In this document: piece by piece, positions 1 through 9,141 of the stretch | How positions within the stretch are numbered: the first letter of the stretch is position 1 | Layout: every line of letters starts with the position of its first letter | The notes under the pieces: generated by a model | What the model was told of the DNA's origin: nothing | Databases searched by the model: none | What the model saw: the letters and a program-made list of their open reading frames with translations, nothing else | Assembly: GCF_028561335.1 (NCBI RefSeq) | Contig: NZ_JAQQTG010000013.1 | Location: forward strand, 1-64,000 | From: Aequorivita todarodis | Lineage (GTDB): Bacteria; Bacteroidota; Bacteroidia; Flavobacteriales; Flavobacteriaceae | Length of the DNA stretch: 64,000 nt | Direction: 5' to 3' | Program-made: the position numbers and the translations under genes

Positions 1-217
1 GGATTCAAAACAAGGATAATCTCAAAGATAACGGCACTTACAGCTATTCAATATATCAACAAGTTTATCTTTGGCAGAAACATCAACAATATTAAAATCA
101 GCATTATTTAAAATGCACAACGGGTTATATAATAAAATGTTATCGTGTAGGCCAATCCCACTAAATATGATATGGTCAATAAAATTTTCAAATAAAATTT
201 CATAGGCTTGTTCTCTA
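1..217. other. AT-rich flank, no supported gene
   Basis: This stretch lies downstream of the short-chain dehydrogenase stop. On the minus strand a 66-codon stretch (222 down to a TGA at 22-24) stays open but has no ATG, and its first TTG is more than halfway along, so no complete gene can be called. It may be the tail of a decayed gene or chance. I recognise no motif. Confidence 0.3.
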
Positions 218-1045
218 TCACTTCAACCCATAATGCCGCAAAAGCATCCGCTCATAAACCCGGTCGGGCAATACGCGTTTTAGTACAATTGAAAATTTCT
301 GCAGGGAGGAGCCTACTTTATAATGGATCCGCGGATTGGCAGTTTCAATAATTTTATGCACCATCTTTGCCATTTCCAATGGATTGCCGCCATTGTCAAC
401 GTGCTCGTTCATTATTTTTAACGTATTCCCGTAATCTTTTTTATAGGGAGAATCTTCCAAAACCGGTGCGTGGTAGCGTCCCGCGGCAATATTGGTGGCG
501 AAATCGCCCGGGGCTACATTGGTCATTTTTATGCCAAATTGGAGGGTTTCCATCCGCATGGCTTCTATGGTTATTTCCAAAGCGGCCTTGCTGGCCGAGT
601 ATATTCCGCGATACGGAAGTCCCATATAGCCCGCAATGGAGGTAATATTCAAAATATGCCCAAAACCCTGTTTGCGCATTTGTGGCAAAACTGCCTTTAT
701 TACGTTTATGGGCCCGTGGAAGTTGGTCTGGAAGGCTTTTTTAATTTCAGCTTCGGGGGTTTCCTCTATGGGCCCCGTAATACCGATACCCGCATTGTTT
801 ATTACCACGTCAATTTTTTCGGCCCTGTTCAATACTTCGGCAACGGCAGCGTCAATGGATGCCGTGCTGTTCACGTCCATTTTCAGCAGGGGAAAGACGG
901 AATCATTGTAATTTTCAGGGTTTCTGCTGGTTCCAAACACTTGGTAGCCTTTTCCGTCCGGCGTGGCTGGCAGGTTTACAAGATATTCGCCGATGGCCTT
1001 GCCAATTCCCGAGGAACCGCCTGTAATGAGTACTGTTTTTGGCAT
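218..1045 (-). CDS. Short-chain dehydrogenase/reductase (SDR)
   Basis: A classical SDR of 275 residues, predicted to be a cytosolic NAD(P)-dependent oxidoreductase. The cofactor motif TGGSSGIG is at residues 8-15, NNAG at 83-86, the catalytic serine at 136 in NITSIAG, and the Y-x3-K pair at Tyr149 and Lys153. The frame could be extended to a TTG at 1093, but the ATG at 1045 puts the Rossmann motif at the usual distance from the N terminus, so it is preferred. The substrate cannot be deduced. The gene stands alone; the SRP RNA lies upstream on the same strand, separated by a palindromic element at 1111-1235. Confidence 0.85.
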   Translation of the reverse strand: MPKTVLITGGSSGIGKAIGEYLVNLPATPDGKGYQVFGTSRNPENYNDSVFPLLKMDVNSTASIDAAVAEVLNRAEKIDVVINNAGIGITGPIEETPEAEIKKAFQTNFHGPINVIKAVLPQMRKQGFGHILNITSIAGYMGLPYRGIYSASKAALEITIEAMRMETLQFGIKMTNVAPGDFATNIAAGRYHAPVLEDSPYKKDYGNTLKIMNEHVDNGGNPLEMAKMVHKIIETANPRIHYKVGSSLQKFSIVLKRVLPDRVYERMLLRHYGLK

Positions 1046-1110
1046 AAAAGGGTATTGAAAGGCAAAGGTGCGGTTATGGAGTGGGTTTTCCAAATAGTTT
1101 TTCTAAAAAG

Positions 1111-1235
1111 AATCACGAACCACGATTAAAGGGAAACACGACTGAAAAAAGCTGTTTTGAAAAAGCCTTCCAAAAAAGACTAAAGTAATCCAGCACTAAA
1201 ATAGTCGTGCATCGTGTTGCGAAGCGGTCGTGATT
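1111..1235. repeat. Imperfect long inverted repeat
   Basis: AATCACGA at 1111-1118 is mirrored by TCGTGATT at 1228-1235, and the inner CACGACT near 1137 by AGTCGTG near 1203. The words CACGA and ACCACGA also occur in the hairpins at 10446 and 56422, so this may be a diverged member of the same dispersed palindrome family. It lies in the roughly 220-base gap between the dehydrogenase and the SRP RNA. Confidence 0.45.
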
Positions 1236-1271
1236 CAAATGGTCAACAGGAAAGTTTAGCGCACAAAAAAT

Positions 1272-1364
1272 GGCAAGCTACCTACATCACACCGCTACGA
1301 CCGTTTACCTTTGCTGCGTTCCCGCCCTGGAGGATTCAACAGGAGCTGGTTGTGTAGGACTTGC
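1272..1364 (-). ncRNA. ffs: Signal recognition particle RNA, small bacterial type
   Basis: Read on the minus strand, GGCAAG plus CCTACA near the 5' end pair with TGTAGG plus CTTGCC at the 3' end, closing a long hairpin of about 93 bases. The apical part contains CCAGGGCGGGAACGCAGCAA, matching the Ffh-binding domain (the GGAAGCAGC-type asymmetric loop), followed by the conserved arm with GATGTAGGTAGCTTG. This is the 4.5S-type SRP RNA that pairs with Ffh for co-translational targeting. The exact ends are estimated from the pairing and may extend several bases each way. Confidence 0.85.
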
Positions 1365-1452
1365 CGCTGCAAAGATAAGCCTTTTTGAAGTTTTTGCAAG
1401 TATTTTCACATTTCAATTTTAATAAATACCTTGCGTAAAAATTATTTGTACC

Positions 1453-2499
1453 ATGAAATTTTATAACGTTTTAGCCCCTACCCTTTTAGTGCTTTTGATG
1501 GGCGGCTGCGGGAATAATTCCAAAGACAAAAAGGACGCTTTTTCACTGGAAATCAAAAATCCGAAGAAAACTTATACCACCGAAGATGTGCTCACTGTTT
1601 CCTTGGACAACAAAAAAGCTATTGAAACCGATTCAATAATTTACTTTTTGAACAAAGACAGGGTCGAGGTTTCAGGAAACACCCTTTCCCTTTCGGGGAA
1701 AAAACTCGGCGAAAAAACCCTGAAAGCCCTAATATATAGTGATGGCGAAGAATTTGAAGCTTCAAAAAACATCACGATTCTCTCCTCTATAAAACCGAAA
1801 CTTTACACCTATAAAATTTTGGAAACCTATCCGCACGATATAAAAGCCTATACCCAAGGCCTTGAGTTTGAAAATGACACTTTATACGAAAGCACCGGGC
1901 AATACGGAGAATCATCACTTCGGAAAACGGACTATAAAACTGGGGAGGTTTTAAAAATGGTAAAGCTTGCGGACCAATATTTTGGGGAAGGACTTACCAT
2001 TCTGAACAACAAAATTTACCAACTTACCTGGCGCGAGAACACCGGCTTTATCTACAACTTAAAAACCATGGAGCAAACGGGAACCTTTGTCTATGGCCAA
2101 AGCCGGGAAGGTTGGGGCTTGTGCCACGACCGTGAAAATAATATATACAAAAGCGACGGTACCGATAGAATTTGGACCTTAAATTCAAACACACTTGCTG
2201 AAAAGGATTACATCGAAATTTTCACCAACACCAGTAAAATCAACAGCGTGAACGAGCTGGAATGGGTAGAAGGAAAAATATATGCAAACGTGTATCAGCA
2301 AGGCTCCATCGCAATCATTGACCCTTCAAACGGCGCGGTGGAAGGCGTGATCGACCTTACCGATTTAAAGGACAAGGTAACGCAACACCCTAAACTGGAC
2401 GTGCTGAACGGTATTGCCTACAATGGCGAACCCAACATACTTTACATTACCGGAAAAAACTGGGACAAGCTTTTTAAGATTGAAATAATACAGAAATAA
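1453..2499 (+). CDS. Glutaminyl-peptide cyclotransferase lipoprotein
   Basis: 348 residues. The N terminus is a lipoprotein signal with lipobox MGGC (Cys19), so the protein is probably anchored in an envelope membrane. Residues 30-110 look like an Ig-like beta region and about 115-348 match the plant/bacterial-type glutamine cyclotransferase fold, with the hallmark stretch YTQGLEF, then FGEGLT, and later NELEW. This family is a beta-propeller that cyclises N-terminal glutamine to pyroglutamate. In Bacteroidota many exported proteins begin with Gln after signal cleavage, so a role in maturing them is plausible but inferred. A terminator follows at 2566. Confidence 0.85.
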   Translation: MKFYNVLAPTLLVLLMGGCGNNSKDKKDAFSLEIKNPKKTYTTEDVLTVSLDNKKAIETDSIIYFLNKDRVEVSGNTLSLSGKKLGEKTLKALIYSDGEEFEASKNITILSSIKPKLYTYKILETYPHDIKAYTQGLEFENDTLYESTGQYGESSLRKTDYKTGEVLKMVKLADQYFGEGLTILNNKIYQLTWRENTGFIYNLKTMEQTGTFVYGQSREGWGLCHDRENNIYKSDGTDRIWTLNSNTLAEKDYIEIFTNTSKINSVNELEWVEGKIYANVYQQGSIAIIDPSNGAVEGVIDLTDLKDKVTQHPKLDVLNGIAYNGEPNILYITGKNWDKLFKIEIIQK

Positions 2500-2565
2500 T
2501 CTATTGTCGTTTTATTCAACTTATAACTTTAGGAACTTAAAACTTCAAAACTTTTCCCTCACTGA

Positions 2566-2596
2566 AACGGCCGCTTCCCTCAAAAGCGGTTTTTTT
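2566..2596 (+). terminator. Rho-independent terminator
   Basis: CCGCTT (2571-2576) pairs with AAGCGG (2584-2589) and is followed by a run of seven T. It lies 67 bases after the glutaminyl cyclase stop and 44 bases before the next start, so the two genes are probably separate transcription units. Confidence 0.7.
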
Positions 2597-2639
2597 ATGG
2601 TTTGATATTTGATTCCTTTGAATCATTAAATCATCAACT

Positions 2640-3626
2640 ATGAAAAAATCCATCACCCTCCGTATTCCAGAGCCTTGCCATGAAGATTGGGCAAAAATGA
2701 CCGCTACCGAAAAAGGAAAGTTCTGCAGCGTTTGCACCAAAGAAATTTTCGACTTCACTTCAAAAACCGATGAGGAATTGGTAAAATTTCTTACCGAAAA
2801 CAAAAATGCCTGCGGAAGATTGAAAAAATCGCAATTAAACCGCGAAGTAAAACTGGAACGCAAAAGCGGACAAAGCTTTGCTCCTATCGCGGCCTCCGTG
2901 CTTCTTCCATTGACGCTTTTTTCAAACAATCCAAAATCCGAAAACAATGCGACTTCAGGAAAACCGATGGTTTCCATGGGGATTGGCCGCTTCAACAATC
3001 CCGATAATTCAAGGTTACAGGTCTTTACCCAGGGAATTGTAAGGGACGAAAACGGAAATCCGCTGAAAAACGTCAAAGTCATTTCCAACGAAACCGAGGC
3101 ACAAACGTGGACCAACAAAAATGGCGAATATGAAATTTATACGTTGGACAAAGAGTGGCTCACCTTCAGCAAAGAAAATTTTGAAACCCAGAAAATCCAA
3201 CTGAACAACAAATCGGAAGCGCGAAATATTTATCTGATATCAGATAGCCAAATACAACCGATACTGCTTGGCAGAATTGCCGTCGCCCCCAAAAAAGAGG
3301 AAGTGATCAAGGAATATTCCTTCCATACCAAAGGAACCGTAACCGATGATACCGGTCTGCCGCTTCCGGGCGTAACCGTAATTATTAAAGGAACTTCCAA
3401 AGGAACCCAGACCGATTTTGACGGAAATTATAAAATTGAAACCCAGCCGGGCGATGTCTTGGTCTTTAGCTATGTAGGCTTTGAGACCAAAGAGATTACT
3501 GTTTCCAATATTTCAAATAAATTTGATATTACGTTAAATAGCTATGAATTAATGGGAGATGTAGTGGTTGATACCGGAGGATTGCCCAACGAAAATTATC
3601 AACCAAAAAATAACAATGGCCAGTAA
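2640..3626 (+). CDS. Carboxypeptidase-like regulatory domain protein
   Basis: 328 residues. The N terminus carries the Bacteroidota motif with Cys13, His14, a downstream GKFC-x2-C pair (Cys29, Cys32) and DFT. It is followed by one hydrophobic segment near residues 82-97. Two CarboxypepD_reg-like beta-sandwich domains follow: about 131-200 (starting GIVRDENGNPL) and about 228-300 (starting GTVTDDTGLPLPGV, with the YVGF motif typical of SusC N-terminal plugs). No TonB-dependent barrel follows, so it is a stand-alone protein. The cysteine motif suggests metal binding, which is inferred. The role is unknown, probably envelope-associated. Confidence 0.7.
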   Translation: MKKSITLRIPEPCHEDWAKMTATEKGKFCSVCTKEIFDFTSKTDEELVKFLTENKNACGRLKKSQLNREVKLERKSGQSFAPIAASVLLPLTLFSNNPKSENNATSGKPMVSMGIGRFNNPDNSRLQVFTQGIVRDENGNPLKNVKVISNETEAQTWTNKNGEYEIYTLDKEWLTFSKENFETQKIQLNNKSEARNIYLISDSQIQPILLGRIAVAPKKEEVIKEYSFHTKGTVTDDTGLPLPGVTVIIKGTSKGTQTDFDGNYKIETQPGDVLVFSYVGFETKEITVSNISNKFDITLNSYELMGDVVVDTGGLPNENYQPKNNNGQ

Positions 3627-3768
3627 GCAGAGGCACGCAAACTGCATACTGCGGCTGCCTACTAAAAAGCTTTACGGACTTATAACTTTACGGACGTTAG
3701 GCACTTTATTTCAACTTCACAATAATAACCTTCAATAAAAGTTATATTTTTACCAAAATTATTTTTGA

Positions 3769-5295
3769 ATGAGGTATTTATACGGTTTGGCAATTTTGTG
3801 TTGCCTTGTGTTATGGAGTTCGTGCCGCAACGATTTTGAAACGGTTGCCAGCACTGGAAATTTGGAATTTTCTAAAGATACGGTCTATCTGGATACCATT
3901 TTTTCAAACATTGGCTCCAGCACTTATAATTTGAAAGTTTACAACCGAAGCGATGAGGATATCAACATTCCCACCGTCCGTTTGGCGCAGGGCGAAGCTT
4001 CCAACTATCGCTTGAACGTGGATGGAATTCCCGGAAAGGTTTTTGAGAACGTACAAATTCTTGCCAAGGACAGTATCTTTATTTTTATTGAAACTACTTT
4101 CAACGTCAACAACCTGCCCACAAACCCCAAAGAATTTCTTTATACGGACCAGCTCCTTTTTGACAGTGGCGGCAATGAGCAGAAGGTGGAACTCGTTACG
4201 CTGGTTAAGGATGCCGTTTTTCTTTTTCCCGAAAAATATGCCGATGGCACTTACGAAACGCTCAATCTTGGCGACGACGATAATCCTATTTTAGTAAAGG
4301 GATTTTTTCTTGAAGACGACGAGCTTACATTCACAAATGAAAAACCCTATGTAATTTATGGTTATGCAGCCGTTCCGAACAATAAAACCCTTTCGGTTGA
4401 AGCGGGTGCCCGTGTGCATTTCCACAACGGCAGTGGGATTTTGGTAGCGCCAAACGCTACGATGAAATCTATTGGTGCTCCCAGTTCGGACCCCGAGACT
4501 CTGGAGAACGAAATTATTTTTGAAGGAGATCGCCTGGAACCCGGATTTTCTGATGTTCCGGGACAATGGCTCACCATTTGGCTAATGCAAGGTAGCGTTG
4601 CCAATGAGTTTGTGCATACTACAATTAAAAATAGTACCGTTGGGCTTTTGGTAGATAATAGTCCCGTAATCCTTAGTAACGTTCAGATTTACAACAATGC
4701 AAACATTGGTTTGCTTGCGCGAAATAGTGCTATTATTGGCGAAAACATGGTAATAAACAACAGCGGCCAATCTTCCTTGGCTATACAGTTGGGCGGATTT
4801 TATGAATTTAGACATTGCACTTTTGCCAATTACTGGACCGGGGGCTTCCGATCGTTTCCTACGGTTTCAATTGCAAACAGTTTGGAAACAGAAACTGAAA
4901 TTTTAGTAACGGACCTGGTTCAAGCTAATTTTATAAACTGCATTATCTACGGTAACGAGCGCCGGGAGTTTTCACTGTTTAAAGATACCAACGGAGCTTT
5001 CAATTTTAAATTTGAGAATTGCTTGCTGCGTTTTGAAGATCCAACGGGTGAATTTGGCAACGATCCGTTATACGATTTTGCCAACCCAGCTTTGTACCCC
5101 GAAACAAAGTTTAATTTGGACCCTATTTTTCAAGATACCGAATTGAATAATTTCAATATTGAGTCAGGTGCTTCGGGCGCAGAGGGTCTTGGTAAGCCTG
5201 GGGTTTTACCTACCAAAGATTTAAATGGGGTTACAAGAGGGAATTCACTACAAGACCCTCCAGATGCTGGAGCTTACGAGAGCATTGAATTTTAA
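3769..5295 (+). CDS. Beta-helix (choice-of-anchor type) lipoprotein
   Basis: 508 residues with lipoprotein signal and lipobox SSC (Cys19). Residues 30-150 look like an Ig/ASPM-like beta domain (regular TVYLDTIFSN pattern). Residues 200-470 contain repeated short beta strands with N-rich turns (such as NSPVILSNVQIYNNANIG), typical of a right-handed parallel beta-helix. The C terminus has the DLNGVTR and PDAGAYE signature found at the end of many Bacteroidota choice-of-anchor-Q proteins. A surface polysaccharide-binding or degrading role is possible but no catalytic residues can be assigned. A bidirectional terminator follows directly. Confidence 0.65.
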   Translation: MRYLYGLAILCCLVLWSSCRNDFETVASTGNLEFSKDTVYLDTIFSNIGSSTYNLKVYNRSDEDINIPTVRLAQGEASNYRLNVDGIPGKVFENVQILAKDSIFIFIETTFNVNNLPTNPKEFLYTDQLLFDSGGNEQKVELVTLVKDAVFLFPEKYADGTYETLNLGDDDNPILVKGFFLEDDELTFTNEKPYVIYGYAAVPNNKTLSVEAGARVHFHNGSGILVAPNATMKSIGAPSSDPETLENEIIFEGDRLEPGFSDVPGQWLTIWLMQGSVANEFVHTTIKNSTVGLLVDNSPVILSNVQIYNNANIGLLARNSAIIGENMVINNSGQSSLAIQLGGFYEFRHCTFANYWTGGFRSFPTVSIANSLETETEILVTDLVQANFINCIIYGNERREFSLFKDTNGAFNFKFENCLLRFEDPTGEFGNDPLYDFANPALYPETKFNLDPIFQDTELNNFNIESGASGAEGLGKPGVLPTKDLNGVTRGNSLQDPPDAGAYESIEF

Positions 5296-5315
5296 ATTTT
5301 AAAAAAACTGAATTG

Positions 5316-5343
5316 AAAAACCCATCCAAAATGATGGGTTTTT
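5316..5343. terminator. Bidirectional terminator between convergent genes
   Basis: CCCATC (5321-5326) pairs with GATGGG (5333-5338) around a six-base loop. A5 upstream and T5 downstream let it work on both strands. It separates the plus-strand beta-helix lipoprotein from the minus-strand lipocalin-like gene. Confidence 0.85.
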
Positions 5344-5365
5344 GTTGTAAAATTTTCAAAAGAAA

Positions 5366-5863
5366 TTATTTTGCCTTCAACCATTTCAGCTTTAGTTTTG
5401 AATTTTTCCGCTCCACAGGCTGCATTACCAAGGTATCACCGTTAAAGTAAAATCTTCTTTCGGCAGTAAGCCCAAATTCGGATGGATTTGAATGGGAAAG
5501 TTTAAAATGCGAAACAATGCTATCGGCCTCAGATACTTTATAATTCCCCATATAGTAGTAGGATTTCGTTATATATTTTAATGCTTCCAAAGGAATGGAA
5601 TCGCTAAAATTTGGAAACTCCATTCCCGCTTTTTCATATCCCTTTTCATAAAGGTGAAGGGCTACGTGGCCGTTTCCGTCATATAGTAGATAGCCGTCCA
5701 TTCCGCCTTTGTAATCGCTCCAGGTATTGGTTGTGGTGTCGCGCACCTTCATACTTTCCAGTTTCCAAAGCCCCGTAATTGTAGCCTTGGACGGTTCATC
5801 CTTGCCACAGGAAAAAGCAATCGCTGCTATTCCAAGGAAGATGATTCGTTTCAAATTCTTCAT
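5366..5863 (-). CDS. Lipocalin-like domain lipoprotein
   Basis: 165 residues from the ATG at 5863; the longer open frame to 5977 overlaps the guaD reading frame and adds no signal-like sequence, so it is rejected. The signal ends in lipobox AFSC (Cys19). The mature part begins GLWKLES and continues with a stretch like GYLLYDGNGHVALHLY, matching the lipocalin-like domain family (PF13924 type), a small beta-barrel that may bind a hydrophobic ligand. Function is not known. It is 16 bases downstream of guaD and probably co-transcribed with it. Confidence 0.65.
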   Translation of the reverse strand: MKNLKRIIFLGIAAIAFSCGKDEPSKATITGLWKLESMKVRDTTTNTWSDYKGGMDGYLLYDGNGHVALHLYEKGYEKAGMEFPNFSDSIPLEALKYITKSYYYMGNYKVSEADSIVSHFKLSHSNPSEFGLTAERRFYFNGDTLVMQPVERKNSKLKLKWLKAK

Positions 5864-5879
5864 TTTGAAAAAAAGTAAA

Positions 5880-6359
5880 TTAGTAATCAATTCTTCCCTC
5901 CTTGGCTTCCCACTTTTTAAAAACTTTGCGGCCCTCTTCCCTACCAAGATTGATGAATTTGATGTTTCGGTTTTCAATATCCTTTTCTATTTCATCATAA
6001 ATAAAATGGTCGTCAAAGCCTATTTCGGCAGCATCCTCTTTTGTGCAAGCGTAATAAACGGCTTTCGGCCGCGCCCAATAAATAGCGCCCAGACACATGG
6101 GGCAAGGCTCGCAGGAAGTGTAAATTATACAATCATCCAATTGGAACGAACCAAGCTCATCACAAGCTTTGCGGATGGCCACAACCTCAGCGTGCGCCGT
6201 TGGGTCATTACTGGAAGTTACCTGGTTGAAACCTTCGGCTATAATTTCGCCATTTTTTACGACCACTGCCCCAAAAGGGCCGCCGGCATTGTTGTCCATG
6301 CCTCTTTCGGAAAGTTCGATGGCACGTTTTATAAATTGGCTGTCTTTTTCGGTTATCAT
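5880..6359 (-). CDS. guaD: Guanine deaminase, cytidine-deaminase fold
   Basis: 159 residues. The zinc site of the deaminase family is complete: HAE (His56, catalytic Glu58) and PCPMC (Cys86, Cys89). The stretches NDPTAHAEV, QLDDCIIYTSCEPCPMCLGA and IYWARPKAV, and the aromatic C terminus, resemble the Bacillus-type guanine deaminase rather than the tRNA deaminase TadA, so hydrolysis of guanine to xanthine and ammonia is predicted. The start at 6359 is preferred because the alternative at 6395 would overlap the neighbouring gene. It lies between two lipoprotein genes in a tight minus-strand run. Confidence 0.85.
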   Translation of the reverse strand: MITEKDSQFIKRAIELSERGMDNNAGGPFGAVVVKNGEIIAEGFNQVTSSNDPTAHAEVVAIRKACDELGSFQLDDCIIYTSCEPCPMCLGAIYWARPKAVYYACTKEDAAEIGFDDHFIYDEIEKDIENRNIKFINLGREEGRKVFKKWEAKEGRIDY

Positions 6360-6369
6360 GTTTAAATTA

Positions 6370-6918
6370 TTATTTAGTGTCGGTTGATTTTTCAATAGAA
6401 CTTGCGTGGTCCTTAATTATGTACCATTTATCATCTATTTTTTTCAGGTCGTAACTCACTATCATTCTGTTGAAATATGGGGCGCCATCGCGCAAGGGTT
6501 CACGGTATATGATTTCTGTTATCGCCATTCCCAAATCCTGCCCAATCTCAGTGTTCAGTATTTTTGTTTCAAAAGTCCAATCGGGCGCGGCAAACCATTC
6601 TTTGTGATAATTCATAAACCCCTCCACGCCGTCAATGATTTCGGAACCGGGCAAAATCAATTGCATCTGGCCGTTTGGGGCCATGGTTTCTCTCAAAGCG
6701 CCTAAATCCCGATTTGAAACGGCATCCAAATGTTTTAGCATCACTGCTAAAAATTCCTTTTCATTATTTTCTTCGCTTTTTTGGGAAATGTCCACTTCAA
6801 CAATGGTATCGGTTTTCGCCGATGAAGGTTTTTCGTTGCACGATATGGCAAAAACTCCTAAAAAGAAAAGCGCCGTTAATGGACTGGCTTTGAAAATTGA
6901 GGGTATAAACTGTTTCAT
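6370..6918 (-). CDS. NTF2-like (SnoaL/DUF4440 type) lipoprotein
   Basis: 182 residues from the ATG at 6918, giving a lipoprotein signal with lipobox AISC (Cys27). The mature domain (about residues 50-175) begins with a helix EFLAVMLKHLDAVSNRDLGAL and continues with a strand pattern ending in KIDDKWYIIKDH, characteristic of the NTF2-like/DUF4440 cone fold. Members bind small ligands or act as ketosteroid-isomerase-like enzymes; none can be named here. The stop is 11 bases before the guaD start, so the genes probably form an operon. Confidence 0.65.
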   Translation of the reverse strand: MKQFIPSIFKASPLTALFFLGVFAISCNEKPSSAKTDTIVEVDISQKSEENNEKEFLAVMLKHLDAVSNRDLGALRETMAPNGQMQLILPGSEIIDGVEGFMNYHKEWFAAPDWTFETKILNTEIGQDLGMAITEIIYREPLRDGAPYFNRMIVSYDLKKIDDKWYIIKDHASSIEKSTDTK

Positions 6919-6943
6919 AAAAGCAGTATTTATAAATGATTTT

Positions 6944-7450
6944 CTAATTTGAAAAAAGCAATAGCTCTTCCCCGTCTTCATACGTATAGTTTCCAACCTC
7001 CGAAAGACCGAGCTTTTTCAAAAGTTTTATGGAGGAAAGATTTGTTTCAAGCGTGATGCCCACTATGGTCTGAATTCCCAAGGTTTCCGAAGCGAACTGC
7101 ATTACTGCATTTGCTGCCTCAAAGGCATAACCTTTATTGGCAAACTCGGGTAAAAACGCGAAACCTATATCCGGATGTTCCAAGTTGTCCCGCTTGTATA
7201 GACCCGCCGAGCCGAGTGGCGTTTCGTCTTTCTTCAACGAAACCAAATAGGGCCCAAAGCCATGCTTTTCATAACTGACCAAATAGTTCTTCTTCATATA
7301 ATCTTCCGCATCTTCCAAGGTTTTGATATTCCTATCGCCGATGTTTTTGAGCCAGCCTTCGCTGTTCATCAGTTTAAAGATGAAAGGAGCATCGGTTAAG
7401 GTATATTGCCTTAATAGAAGTCGGTCGGTTTCTATTTCCACTGTTTTCAA
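6944..7450 (-). CDS. GNAT-family N-acetyltransferase (RimJ-like)
   Basis: About 168 residues. The start region ETDRLLLRQYTLTDA, the middle PLGSAGLYKRDNLEHPDIGFAFLP and the acetyl-CoA binding part with NKGYAFEAANAVM are typical of the RimJ/RimL type GNAT fold. The frame is open to 7534, but that extension (7451-7534) is made of the low-complexity array described at 7529 and is unlikely to be coding. There is no ATG, so I use the TTG at 7450; a GTG at 7441 is an alternative. Substrate unknown. It is 25 bases upstream of the NTF2-like gene. Confidence 0.7.
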   Translation of the reverse strand: MKTVEIETDRLLLRQYTLTDAPFIFKLMNSEGWLKNIGDRNIKTLEDAEDYMKKNYLVSYEKHGFGPYLVSLKKDETPLGSAGLYKRDNLEHPDIGFAFLPEFANKGYAFEAANAVMQFASETLGIQTIVGITLETNLSSIKLLKKLGLSEVGNYTYEDGEELLLFSN

Positions 7451-7483
7451 ATGAAGAAATTTTTTAGAAAAACATTCCTTGCG

Positions 7484-7560
7484 GCTTTGCGACCTTTGCG
7501 ACTTTGCATCTCCGCGAGCTAATTTTTCACGCAAAAGCGCAAAGACGTAAAGACGTAAAG
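7484..7560. repeat. Short-period array (8/9-base phase)
   Basis: ACGCAAAA, GCGCAAAG, ACGTAAAG, ACGTAAAG run head to tail in exact 8-base steps at 7529-7560. Just before them, words of the form CTTTGCGAC recur in about 9-base steps (7484-7512). This lies in the gap between glyA and the acetyltransferase and resembles the degenerate arrays at 21617, 23833 and 51190. Confidence 0.6.
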
Positions 7561-7576
7561 TTTTATATGGGAAATT

Positions 7577-8851
7577 TTAATTCTTAAAAAGCGGCAGCCC
7601 AGACATCATTTCGTTTACCTTTTCGGCAATGCTTTCCAGCTTGGCATCGTCTTCACGGTTCGCGATAACCTCATCAATTAAATTCACTATTTTTTCCATA
7701 TCCTTTTCAACCAAACCGCGGGTGGTTACGGCTGCCGTTCCAATACGGATGCCGCTGGTAACGAAGGGCGATTTGTCGTCAAAAGGCACCATATTTTTAT
7801 TTACAGTAATATCTGCTTTGCCCAAGGCTTCCTCTGCTTCTTTTCCCGAGATATTTTTGTTGCGAAGGTCAATAAGCATCATATGGTTATCGGTTCCGCC
7901 GGAAATAATATCATAGCCTTTTTCCACAAAATGCTTTGCCATTACCGCCGCGTTCTTTTTCACTTGCACCATATAATGAAGGAAATCATCCGTCAAAGCT
8001 TCGCCAAAGGCAATCGCTTTTGCGGCGATAATATGCTCCAACGGCCCGCCCTGGTTTCCGGGAAAAATAGCGCTGTCCAGCAGACTGCTCATTTTTTTAA
8101 GGTTGCCGTTTTTCAATTTTTGACCGAAGGGATTGTCAAAATCCTTTCCCATCAAAATCATTCCGCCGCGAGGACCACGAAGGGTCTTGTGGGTAGTAGT
8201 TGTTACCACGTGGCAGTGCGGCAGTGGGTCGCCAATAATTCCCTTTGCAATCAATCCTGCGGGATGGGCAATATCCGCAAAAAGCAGGGCGCCAACTTTA
8301 TCGGCAATTTCGCGGAAACGCTTATAATCTATTTCTCTTGAATATGCAGAAGCCCCTGCAATAATCATTTTTGGTTTTTCCTTTATGGCAATTTCTTCAA
8401 CCTTGTCATAATCAATCCGTCCAGTTTCCTTATCAACACCGTAAAAAACGGGATTGTAAAGCCTTCCGGAAAAGTTTACTGGCGAGCCGTGGGTTAAATG
8501 CCCGCCGTGAGAAAGATCGAAACCTAAATATTTATCCCCCGGATTTAAACAGGCAGCAAAAACAGCGGTATTTGCTTGCGAACCACTATGGGGCTGCACG
8601 TTTGCATATTCTGCCCCAAACAGGGCTTTTGCGCGGTCAATGGCTATTTGCTCTACCTCGTCCACCACTTCGCAACCGCCGTAATAGCGCTTGCCGGGAT
8701 AGCCTTCGGCATATTTATTCGTTAAAACGGAACCAGCGGCTTCCATTACCTGGTCGCTCACAAAATTCTCTGAGGCAATCAGCTCCAGACCGTTCAATTG
8801 GCGTTGTTTTTCGGCTTCTATCAGTTCAAAAATTTGTTCGTCGCGTTGCAT
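7577..8851 (-). CDS. glyA: Serine hydroxymethyltransferase
   Basis: 424 residues, full length for the family. It interconverts serine and glycine with tetrahydrofolate, feeding one-carbon units, in the cytoplasm. Visible signatures are LIASENF near the N terminus, [20 protein letters not shown], the FADIAHPAG stretch with the cofactor-pairing Asp, and [14 protein letters not shown] with the PLP-binding Lys222. The ATG at 8851 (protein starting MQRDEQIF) is chosen over a TTG 12 bases upstream. It is likely transcribed alone. Confidence 0.97.
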   Translation of the reverse strand: MQRDEQIFELIEAEKQRQLNGLELIASENFVSDQVMEAAGSVLTNKYAEGYPGKRYYGGCEVVDEVEQIAIDRAKALFGAEYANVQPHSGSQANTAVFAACLNPGDKYLGFDLSHGGHLTHGSPVNFSGRLYNPVFYGVDKETGRIDYDKVEEIAIKEKPKMIIAGASAYSREIDYKRFREIADKVGALLFADIAHPAGLIAKGIIGDPLPHCHVVTTTTHKTLRGPRGGMILMGKDFDNPFGQKLKNGNLKKMSSLLDSAIFPGNQGGPLEHIIAAKAIAFGEALTDDFLHYMVQVKKNAAVMAKHFVEKGYDIISGGTDNHMMLIDLRNKNISGKEAEEALGKADITVNKNMVPFDDKSPFVTSGIRIGTAAVTTRGLVEKDMEKIVNLIDEVIANREDDAKLESIAEKVNEMMSGLPLFKN

Positions 8852-9141
8852 AAAAAATTTCAAAATTTATGGCTTATGGTTTAGAGTCGAAAAAATGGGA
8901 ATTGCAGCGAGAGAACCACAAACTGCAAACCATTTACTCTAAACCTCCACCGAAAGTTAATTAAATCCAAAAATAGTAATTACATTCGGTAACTATCATG
9001 AAATATATATATTTGATGAAGAATTTTACTAACAAAACTCAGGTTGTAACTAAATTGCACTAACGAATTAATTCTCTGATTTTGAAACTTTTGAATTTTT
9101 TTCCTTAGTTTTATTTGCAACTACAAAAAGAATTTTAAAAA

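Noticed and set aside
470-1129. Plus-strand open frame of 219 codons opposite the dehydrogenase
   Set aside because: The minus strand has complete SDR motifs; the plus-strand translation has none.
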